From contig CAZXWK010000065.1 in the NCBI GenBank assembly GCA_964644675.1, positions 1 through 8,045 on the forward strand: 8,045 bases of DNA. The letters are read 5' to 3'. Below, in pieces: positions 1 through 5,319 of the stretch (its first letter is position 1; the number at the start of each line of letters is the position of its first letter). This DNA is from CAZXWK01 sp964644675. Lineage in GTDB: Bacteria > Actinomycetota > Coriobacteriia > Anaerosomatales > JAAXUF01. A program made the position numbers and the translations under genes. Under the pieces are notes generated by a model. The model saw only the letters and a program-made list of their open reading frames with translations, did not search any database and was not told where the DNA came from.

Positions 1-1
1 C

Positions 2-574
2 GACCCCGTGCTGGCTCGCGTCATCGACGGTGTCGGCGCGTTCGAGATCACCCTCCGAGACGACCGCTTCACGGCCCTGGCGCGGGCCATCGTCGGCCAG
101 CAGCTGAGCGTCTCAGCCGCGGCGACGATCTGGGGACGGCTCGTGACGCTCGCGGACACACCCGACGCGACGACGCTTGCCGGGCTCGACCAGGACGCCT
201 TGCGCTCGGTCGGCCTGTCGCGCGGCAAGGCGGCGTACGTGCACGACCTCGCGGTGCGCGTACTCGACGGCAGCGTCGAGCTGGACCGCTTCGACGAGCT
301 CTCCGACGACGAGATCATCGCCGAGCTGACGGCCGTGAAGGGTATCGGGCGGTGGACCGCCGAGATGTTCCTGATGTTCTCGCTCGGCCGACCCGACGTG
401 TTCGCGGTCGACGATGTCGGCCTGCAGCGCGCGGTTCGGCTCGCATACGGTCGCACCGAGCCGTTCTCGGCGGTGGAGCTGGGCGAGATCGCGGAGGGGT
501 GGAAGCCGTACCGCTCGGCGGCGTCGTTCTACCTGTGGGAGGCACTCGGCCGCAAGGTGCTCGGAGGAGTGTAG
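2..574 (+). CDS. alkA: DNA-3-methyladenine glycosylase II (AlkA-type, HhH-GPD family), 5' end missing
   Basis: Base-excision repair enzyme of the cytoplasm that removes alkylated purines by cleaving the N-glycosidic bond. The frame is open to the left edge (codons for Asp-Pro precede the GTG at 8), and AlkA-like proteins normally have residues before this point, so the GTG is probably an internal Val and the start lies outside the window. Numbering from that GTG, a conserved AIVGQQLS segment lies at 27-34. The helix-hairpin-helix is at about 109-122 (VKGIGRWTAEMF) and is followed by VFAVDD at 131-136; the second Asp (136) is the expected catalytic residue. The C-terminal WKPYRSAASFYLW (165-177) is also typical. 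Family assignment is secure from these motifs; substrate range is inferred. The next gene is convergent, so this gene ends its transcription unit. No oddities beyond the truncation. Confidence 0.93.
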   Translation, partial: DPVLARVIDGVGAFEITLRDDRFTALARAIVGQQLSVSAAATIWGRLVTLADTPDATTLAGLDQDALRSVGLSRGKAAYVHDLAVRVLDGSVELDRFDELSDDEIIAELTAVKGIGRWTAEMFLMFSLGRPDVFAVDDVGLQRAVRLAYGRTEPFSAVELGEIAEGWKPYRSAASFYLWEALGRKVLGGV

Positions 575-602
575 GCCGCCGCCCTCATGCCCGCGGGGAC
601 GA

Positions 603-656
603 CGTGCGGGAAGCCGATAGCTCGAACTCCCGACCGATTCGAGGCGAGCCCGCACG
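603..656. terminator. Weak nested inverted repeat between convergent genes, possible terminator
   Basis: The 120-bp gap between the glycosylase gene and the convergent coiled-coil gene holds CGTGCGGG (603-610) pairing with CCCGCACG (649-656). Nested inside is CTCGAA (621-626) pairing with TTCGAG (638-643). There is no U-tract on either strand, and the outer loop is long (38 nt). A bidirectional terminator is expected at this position, but the pairing is much weaker than the two hairpins at 3843 and 5251. Confidence 0.3.
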
Positions 657-694
657 AGCAAGCTCCGACCGTGCAGAAAGCGCGACTGCCTGGA

Positions 695-1063
695 TCAGTA
701 CGTTGCGGTCATACCCGAGAACGCAGCGACCTTGCCCTCGAGAGTCACGACGCGCGAGTTCAGCGTGGTGACGCTCGCTTCCGCCGAGGCAAGCCTCGCG
801 CTGAGCGCCGTGACCTGAGCCCGCAACACGGCGATGTCGGCGCTCTGAGCCGCATCCGTCGCCGCGTTGTTCGAGTCCGCGGCCGTGAGCGCCGCGATCT
901 GCGACCTGATACTCGCGATCTGCGACTTGAGCGCCTTGACCTGCTTGTAGACGTAGTTCGTCGTGACGGCCTTCGCGGAGTCCGGCATGGCGCCGATAGA
1001 AGCGAAGACGATGCAGACCGCGAGCAGCAGTCCAAGCAGGCGACGCAGGAGTTCAGGCCTCAT
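695..1063 (-). CDS. Small secreted coiled-coil protein of unknown function
   Basis: Not a named family I recognise. The 122-residue product has a signal peptide: Arg-rich start (MRPELLRR), hydrophobic core at about 9-25, and likely cleavage after SAKA near 32. The mature part of about 90 residues is almost entirely coiled coil. Core positions follow a strict 4-3 spacing from Val38 to Phe115 (38, 42, 45, 49, 52, 56, 59 and so on), with polar residues at four consecutive core positions, Asp63, Asn66, Asp70 and Gln73. The start at 1063 is preferred because GAAAGG sits 7 nt before it; an in-frame ATG at 1078 overlaps that ribosome site. Cys17 lies in the signal core but LAVC is not a good lipobox, so it is probably not a lipoprotein. 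The sequence suggests an oligomeric rod in the cell envelope or outside the cell. The gene is transcribed alone, divergent from the beta-helix gene and convergent with the glycosylase gene. Confidence 0.8.
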   Translation of the reverse strand: MRPELLRRLLGLLLAVCIVFASIGAMPDSAKAVTTNYVYKQVKALKSQIASIRSQIAALTAADSNNAATDAAQSADIAVLRAQVTALSARLASAEASVTTLNSRVVTLEGKVAAFSGMTATY

Positions 1064-1106
1064 CGGGGTGCCTTTCATGACCGAGGGCAAGCGAACGGGC
1101 TCAAGC

Positions 1107-1112
1107 AATATA
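1107..1112 (-). promoter_or_regulatory. Candidate -10 element for the coiled-coil gene
   Basis: On the minus strand TATATT (five of six matches to TATAAT) ends about 43 nt before the chosen ATG at 1063, giving a predicted leader of roughly 35-40 nt. It is the most AT-rich spot in the 241-bp divergent gap. No convincing -35 element is visible, so the call is weak. Confidence 0.3.
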
Positions 1113-1266
1113 CATGCCTGAAGCCGATCAGCGGACCTGTGGCGGCATTCCGCTTCCGTGAGCATCGAACCGCGCGGTCCACGGCGGGCGCAGCGACGCG
1201 GTCGATCGGCCGGACGGCGGAATCGCGCTCCGGGCATCCTTCGAGACTCCCCCGGCGTGGGTATGG

Positions 1267-1301
1267 TGTTACTTGGGGGTTACTGAATCGAGGGGGGATT
1301 C
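1267..1301 (+). promoter_or_regulatory. Possible promoter and ribosome-site hairpin of the beta-helix protein gene
   Basis: TGT-TACTTG (1267-1275) loosely resembles the extended -10 forms seen before two other genes in the window (TGC-TAC at 5167-5159 and at 7464-7472) but lacks the final T. GTTACT occurs twice, at 1268-1273 and 1279-1284, 11 bp apart. The ribosome site AGGGGG (1291-1296) sits in the loop of a 5-bp stem, GAATC (1285-1289) with GATTC (1297-1301), just before the ATG at 1305. The rest of 1079-1260 contains nothing I recognise apart from a 10-bp palindrome, ACCGCGCGGT, at 1169-1178. Confidence 0.3.
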
Positions 1302-1304
1302 ACG

Positions 1305-3818
1305 ATGCGGATCGGTACGCGTCTGCAGTTCGGGTGGCTGTCGGCCTGGGCGTTGGTGGTGTCGGTGGCGATGGGCCTCCTGCTCTTGCCGGTCGCCGCG
1401 GGCGCATCGCCCGCCTACCCTTCGGTCGATGTCCGATACATTCCGCTCTCCGCGAAGACGCTCGACGGACTGGCGAGCCCGGGAGAGTACCCGGATGCCA
1501 CCCAGGCCGCGTTCCCCACAGTGAGCGGGATGACGACTGTTTCGGTCTCGATGGACGAGACCTACGTGTGGGTCCACGCGTCGATCGCCGATAGCTCGGC
1601 GGCAGGTCCGCCGGCGTTCCAGGTGTTCCTGGACACGGCATTCGACCGTGCCACGCTGCCGCAGACCGACGACTACAGGCTCAGTGTTCGCCGCGGCACG
1701 AACGTCCGGCAAGAGAACAGAGGTGACGGTACGTACTGGTCCACCGGAGGCCCGGGCGGCTGGACCTCGGCGGTCAGCGAGGACGCGGGCACCGGGTTCT
1801 GGGGCGCCGAGATCCGCATCGAGCGGTCCGCACTCGGCCTCGCATCTCGCGACCAGGCTCTCGGCATTACGTTCGGCGAGGTCTGGACGCCAAGTGACTA
1901 CTGGTGGCCGAGCACCGCTTTCTGGCTCGACCCGTCGTCGTGGGGCCAGGCGGTCTCCTCGGACGGTTGGGCGAGGACGGTCTACGTCTCGACCGAGGGG
2001 AGTGATACCGCTGGCGCAGGGACCCCGGCGAACCCCTACCGCACCATCGCCAAGGCCTACACCTCGGCCACGAGCACTCAGACGATCCGGCTGATGCCTG
2101 GCACCTACGCCGAGAGCGTCACGATGGCATCGGGGACGTGGCTTGTCGGTTCGGGGTCTGCGGTCACCACGATCGCGGGCAATGGCGCGCAGTCGGTGAT
2201 CAAGACGAACCTTCTATCCGGCTCACCGGTCGTCTCGGACCTCACCGTCACCGGAGGTGGAGGAGACCGGGGCGGCGGAATCTACGTGACGAGCGGGTTG
2301 CGGCTTCGCGACCTCGTCGTCGTGGACAATCACGTCACGAGCGGTGGTCAGATCGGCGGCGGAATCTGCGTTTTGGCGCCGGTCGAGATGTGTCGAGTCC
2401 TCGTCGCGGACAACTCCGCGCAGGTCGGTGGCGGGATCCTGTTCGACGGCGCCAGCAACGCCGTGAAGCTCACCGATTGCGTCATCAAGGGAAACAGTGC
2501 CTCGGCACTGAGCGGCGGGATCCATTTCGGCACGATCGGGGCGCTCGATATGGCTGGCTGCACCATCGTCGGCAACTCCGCCCCGAGCGGGGCGGGCATC
2601 GGGGCCTACAACGCGCCGCCGGGGACTCCCCGAGGGCTGATCGTGTGGGGCAACACGGGCTCGGCCGATCTGGACGAGGACGTCTCGGTCACCTACTCGG
2701 ACGTCGCGGGTGGTGCGCCCGGAACCGGCAATATCGCTCTGGACCCGCGGTTCGAGTCCGACGGCATCCACCTGCAACCGACGTCCCCCTGCATCGACGC
2801 GGTCGAGGACTTCGCCGGCTACGGCGACCTCGACCTCTTCGGCACGCCTCGTCCGCAGGACGGCGACGGCGATGACGCCTACTTCCCCGACATGGGCGCG
2901 TGCGAGGCGATGCCGCCGATGCGTGTCAACGACGGCGCCGAGTGGACGACGTCTCGGCAGGTCCACGTCGTCTCGAACATGAACGTGTGCAACTGGATGC
3001 GCGCCGCATGTGACGGCGCGTCGACCGGGTGGGTCGGCTACCAGGAAGACCGGCTCTTCACGCTGCCGGCAGGCGACGGTCCCAAGACCGTGACGGCGGA
3101 CTTCTCGTTCTTCCTCGGACAGACCAGGACCCTGACCGACACCATCAAACTCGACCAGACGCCTCCATCCGTCACCGCGCTCGTCTGCACGAACGCCGCC
3201 ACTCCGTCCGGCGCGGTCCCGACCACCGCGTTGCGGTTCGAGTGGGCCGGGGCCGATGGGTACTCGGGCGTTCGCGGGTACTCGTGGGTGTTCGATCAGA
3301 TCCCGGACACGGTGCCTGCCGCGAGCGGCGCCGAGAAGGACCTGTCTGCGGAGTACTCCGCCACGGGTGACGGAACGTGGTACCTCCACGTGCGGGCGCA
3401 GGATGTCGCGGGCAACTGGAGCGAGACTCGGCATGTGGCGGTCACCGTGCAGGTGCCGGTTCCGACTTCGCTCTCCCGCCCCACGGTGTCGCCGTCCCGG
3501 CCGCGACGCGGCAAGTACGCGACGTTCGCGTGTCAGCTCTCGCCGGCATCGGCGGCTTCGGGCGGTAGCGTGACGCTGCGGCTCTACCGCTACGAGACCA
3601 AGACGGTCCGGAGGAAGGTCCACGGCACGTGGAGGAGAGTCAAGGTCAAGTACTGGAGGCTCCGAGCGAGCAAGGCCATGATCGTCGGTGCCGGTGGGTC
3701 GGCCTCGCTTAGGTACAAGCCGACCAAGACGGGGACGTGGAAAGCGGTCGCGGTCTACTCGGGGCCCGCGCCGTACCTCTCCGGTACCTCCGCTTCGAGG
3801 ACCTTCAAGGTGAGGTAG
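1305..3818 (+). CDS. Large secreted protein: CBM9-like domain, right-handed parallel beta-helix, Ig-like C-terminal modules
   Basis: The 837-residue predicted extracellular protein has a signal peptide at 1-34 (hydrophobic stretch 14-32, cleavage near AAGA). Residues about 50-220 look like a CBM9/DOMON-like beta-sandwich (DGLASPGEYPDATQ start; aromatic-rich DYWWPSTAFWLDP near 198-210). A beta-helix begins at VYVSTEGSD (226), followed by NPYRTIAKA and MPGTYAE as in DUF1565-type proteins. Its coils are marked by GGGIYV, GGGICV, GGGILF, GGIHF and AGIGAY at about 323, 351, 376, 404 and 430, spaced 25-28 residues. It closes with the choice-of-anchor-Q pattern: WGN, VTYSDV, GTGNIALDPRF, HLQPTSPCID, D.GACE. 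Residues 537-720 form one or two Fn3/Ig-like modules (DGTWYLHVRAQDVAGNWS at 689-706). Residues 720-837 form a basic Ig-like module ending SRTFKVR. There is no LPXTG, C-terminal membrane helix or SLH domain, so it is released or held non-covalently. Polysaccharide binding or cleavage is plausible; no catalytic residues can be assigned by eye. Confidence 0.88.
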   Translation: MRIGTRLQFGWLSAWALVVSVAMGLLLLPVAAGASPAYPSVDVRYIPLSAKTLDGLASPGEYPDATQAAFPTVSGMTTVSVSMDETYVWVHASIADSSAAGPPAFQVFLDTAFDRATLPQTDDYRLSVRRGTNVRQENRGDGTYWSTGGPGGWTSAVSEDAGTGFWGAEIRIERSALGLASRDQALGITFGEVWTPSDYWWPSTAFWLDPSSWGQAVSSDGWARTVYVSTEGSDTAGAGTPANPYRTIAKAYTSATSTQTIRLMPGTYAESVTMASGTWLVGSGSAVTTIAGNGAQSVIKTNLLSGSPVVSDLTVTGGGGDRGGGIYVTSGLRLRDLVVVDNHVTSGGQIGGGICVLAPVEMCRVLVADNSAQVGGGILFDGASNAVKLTDCVIKGNSASALSGGIHFGTIGALDMAGCTIVGNSAPSGAGIGAYNAPPGTPRGLIVWGNTGSADLDEDVSVTYSDVAGGAPGTGNIALDPRFESDGIHLQPTSPCIDAVEDFAGYGDLDLFGTPRPQDGDGDDAYFPDMGACEAMPPMRVNDGAEWTTSRQVHVVSNMNVCNWMRAACDGASTGWVGYQEDRLFTLPAGDGPKTVTADFSFFLGQTRTLTDTIKLDQTPPSVTALVCTNAATPSGAVPTTALRFEWAGADGYSGVRGYSWVFDQIPDTVPAASGAEKDLSAEYSATGDGTWYLHVRAQDVAGNWSETRHVAVTVQVPVPTSLSRPTVSPSRPRRGKYATFACQLSPASAASGGSVTLRLYRYETKTVRRKVHGTWRRVKVKYWRLRASKAMIVGAGGSASLRYKPTKTGTWKAVAVYSGPAPYLSGTSASRTFKVR

Positions 3819-3842
3819 CCGGCGTCGGCCGCACGATACGCG

Positions 3843-3876
3843 GCAGGCCGGGCGCCCGAATGGACGCCCGGCCTGC
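3843..3876. terminator. Strong GC hairpin between convergent genes, likely bidirectional terminator
   Basis: GCAGGCCGGGCG (3843-3854) pairs perfectly over 12 bp with CGCCCGGCCTGC (3865-3876), with a 10-nt loop. It lies 24 nt after the stop of the beta-helix gene and 18 nt after the stop of the minus-strand gene ending at 3895. A perfect 12-bp palindrome, GCTTCGCGAAGC (3875-3886), abuts and overlaps it by 2 bp. No U-tract follows on either strand, which is common for high-GC actinobacterial terminators. Confidence 0.8.
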
Positions 3877-3894
3877 TTCGCGAAGCGCGGTCGG

Positions 3895-4806
3895 CTACTG
3901 CACCGTCACCAGGCCGGACGATGACAAAGCGCCGCGGATCGAGTCGGGCGTCTGGTACGACTCGCAGAACTTCACGTGCACGGTCGAGGCCGCGATGTCG
4001 AGCGTGACGGTGCCCACGCCCTTGCTGCCCTCGAACACGCCGATCACGTCTCCGCCCTGCTTGGCCAGGTCGACACCTGCGCCGGGCTGCACCGAGACCG
4101 TCATCGAATCGCATTCGCTCGACGAGCCGAACGAGCGCGTGATCTTGTTGTCGACCGGNNNNNNNNNNNNNNNNNNNNNNNNNNNNNNNNNNNNNNNNNN
4201 NNNNNNNNNNNNNNNNNNNNNNNNNNNNNNNNNNNNNNNNNNNNNNNNNNNNNNNNNNGCCTTCACGTTGGTGAACGTCTTGGAGTAGTAGCTGTATCCG
4301 GTCGAGCCGGGCACGGTGTCGGCGCCCTCGACGGGCACCGTGATCTGCGCGTCGGCAGGGATGCGCTGCCGCAGGCTCACCTCGGGCAGGTCGCGCCACG
4401 CGGTCCAGCGGATCGCCTCGGTCGTCTCGGCGGCGCTCGAGGCGGCGGTCGCGTGGGCCAGCCCCTCGAGCTGCGCGGTGCGCGAACGTGTGAGCGTGAA
4501 GCGGTAGACGTCCATGCCGTTGCTCGTGGTCAGCGTGTACTCGACGGACGGGTCCTCGGACACGGGACCGCCCAGTACCTCGCCGATCCACTGCAGCTGC
4601 GTGCCGGCGGGGATTGCGAGCTCGACCTGCGCGGGGAGCTTGGTCTCCTCGGCGAGTTCGCCGGAGACGATCAGCATCGAGTCCGGCTGCTCGGGCTGTT
4701 GGGCGACGGTGATAGAACGCCACGTGGCGTCGGCGGCAAAAGTGGGCGTGGCCGAGAACGCGACGAGCGCGGCGGCCAGCGCCAGGGTCAAGCGTGTGAG
4801 TCTCAC
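3895..4806 (-). CDS. Secreted protein of unknown function, interrupted by a 100-N assembly gap
   Basis: I do not recognise a family. The start is a GTG at 4806 with GAGGAG 6 nt upstream. It gives a clean signal peptide (MRLTRLT, Leu/Ala core, likely cleavage after PTFA near 24), better than the longer in-frame reading from 4974. The product is 303 residues if the gap length is taken literally; 34 of these are unknown. Residues 28-182 before the gap look like beta-sandwich segments with alternating hydrophobic residues (MLIVSGEL, AQVELAIPAGTQLQWIGEVLGG, VYRFTLTRS). The 87 residues after the gap have two Cys (about 232 and 281), possibly a disulfide, and end GLVTVQ. No membrane anchor or haem motif is visible. 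The gene lies 52 nt after the small Cys-rich gene on the same strand, so the two are probably co-transcribed, and it ends at the shared hairpin 3843-3876. The reading frame agrees on both sides of the N run, but 100 N is usually a placeholder, so continuity as one gene is likely, not certain. Confidence 0.75.
   Translation of the reverse strand: MRLTRLTLALAAALVAFSATPTFAADATWRSITVAQQPEQPDSMLIVSGELAEETKLPAQVELAIPAGTQLQWIGEVLGGPVSEDPSVEYTLTTSNGMDVYRFTLTRSRTAQLEGLAHATAASSAAETTEAIRWTAWRDLPEVSLRQRIPADAQITVPVEGADTVPGSTGYSYYSKTFTNVKXXXXXXXXXXXXXXXXXXXXXXXXXXXXXXXXXXPVDNKITRSFGSSSECDSMTVSVQPGAGVDLAKQGGDVIGVFEGSKGVGTVTLDIAASTVHVKFCESYQTPDSIRGALSSSGLVTVQ
4159..4258. other. Assembly gap, exactly 100 N
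   Basis: One hundred consecutive N lie inside the minus-strand gene 3895-4806. A round 100 is the common placeholder for a scaffold join of unknown length, so the missing sequence may be longer or shorter, and the protein length and frame across it are unverified. Confidence 0.98.
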
Positions 4807-4858
4807 GATGGGCTCCTCGGTGGGTCTGAAACGGGACGGGCGGTCAGAGCCGCCGTCG

Positions 4859-5152
4859 TCAGATCCTGAGAGCCGAGGTCTCCAGGGCGAGGAGCGCGGG
4901 ATGAGCCGCGGGAAGGTCGCGCGTGGACGTGGTGCCGTAAGCGGCCGGCACGATGGGCCTCGGCGCGGCACCAAGCCCCAGCGCGTCGGCGACGCGCGTT
5001 AACAGCGTGCGCAGCCCGTCGGGCCGATCCGAACGCTCGCAGCACGCGTGGAAGCACTCGGCGCATGCGACGCCCTCGCCACAGAGCGTGAGGACGAGCG
5101 CGGCGAGAAGCACCACGAGCGCGAAGCCGGCGTATCGGAGCAGGGCGGACAT
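4859..5152 (-). CDS. Small Cys-rich single-pass membrane or secreted protein, unknown function
   Basis: Not a recognised family. The 97-residue product has an N-terminal hydrophobic helix at about 7-23 (AGFALVVLLAALVLTLC), which could be an uncleaved anchor or a signal peptide. Right after it comes a cysteine cluster: Cys24, Cys30, Cys33, Cys37 and Cys38, read as CAECFHACC with His35 among them. This could bind a metal or form disulfides; it is not a CXXCH haem site. The rest (about 40-97) includes a short amphipathic stretch (LRTLLTRVADALGLG) and a Pro/Ala-rich tail without further Cys. The start at 5152 is chosen because the hydrophobic segment follows at once and an extended -10 element ends 6 nt before it; there is no good ribosome site, consistent with a leaderless transcript. 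It is the first gene of a pair with the secreted protein gene 3895-4806 (52-nt gap) and lies downstream of the cytochrome gene behind a terminator. Confidence 0.65.
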   Translation of the reverse strand: MSALLRYAGFALVVLLAALVLTLCGEGVACAECFHACCERSDRPDGLRTLLTRVADALGLGAAPRPIVPAAYGTTSTRDLPAAHPALLALETSALRI

Positions 5153-5158
5153 GCCCGC

Positions 5159-5167
5159 AGTGTAGCA
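5159..5167 (-). promoter_or_regulatory. Extended -10 promoter, apparently leaderless, for the Cys-rich gene
   Basis: On the minus strand TGC-TACACT (5167-5159) matches the extended -10 form TGN-TANNNT. The hexamer ends 6 nt before the A of the ATG at 5152, which would place the transcript start on the start codon itself. There is no clear -35 hexamer, which extended -10 promoters can do without. The same TGCTAC core precedes the zinc-ribbon gene at 7464. Confidence 0.5.
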
Positions 5168-5250
5168 ACGGGCGTGCCTCTGCGGGTGATCGCACCGATG
5201 GGACACCGGGCCGACGGTGTGTCGGCCCCCGGCGCTCGCTGCCGCGAACG

Positions 5251-5289
5251 GCAGGAGCGCCGCCTCCGGTTCGGGGACGGCGCTCCTGC
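5251..5289 (-). terminator. Strong GC hairpin after the multihaem cytochrome gene
   Basis: GCAGGAGCGCCG (5251-5262) pairs perfectly over 12 bp with CGGCGCTCCTGC (5278-5289), with a 15-nt loop that can pair a little further. It begins 30 nt after the cytochrome stop codon on the minus strand and precedes the promoter of the next gene, so it should separate the two units. There is no U-tract. Stem length and its GCAGG/CCTGC base match the hairpin at 3843-3876. Confidence 0.75.
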
Positions 5290-5319
5290 GAGCAGCACGA
5301 GGTGTCGGGAAGTGGCTCG

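Noticed and set aside
606..640. Minus-strand sequence resembling the 3' end of a tRNA (GGTC, GGGAG, TTCGAGC and a GCTTCCCGCA-like tail)
   Set aside because: The T-stem does not pair (GGGAG would face TATCG) and no anticodon or D arm or matching acceptor strand is found upstream, so it is neither a tRNA nor a safe attachment site.
1013..1063. Lipoprotein signal in the coiled-coil protein (LAVC)
   Set aside because: Val before the Cys is a poor lipobox, and a standard cleavage site after SAKA follows.
587..1594. 335-residue plus-strand frame across the coiled-coil gene and the start of the beta-helix gene
   Set aside because: Arg-rich, no motifs, and conflicts with two better-supported genes.
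2223..3623. 466-residue minus-strand reading frame opposite the beta-helix gene
   Set aside because: Arg-rich composition without recognisable motifs, and the opposite strand encodes a clear signal peptide and repeat architecture.
4806..4974. Longer N-terminus for the secreted protein starting at 4974
   Set aside because: The extension is Arg/Pro-rich and would overlap the Cys-rich gene; the GTG at 4806 has a good ribosome site and begins a signal peptide.
5036..5063. CAECFHACC in the small membrane protein considered as a haem c site
   Set aside because: The residue after the second Cys is Phe, not His, so it is not CXXCH.
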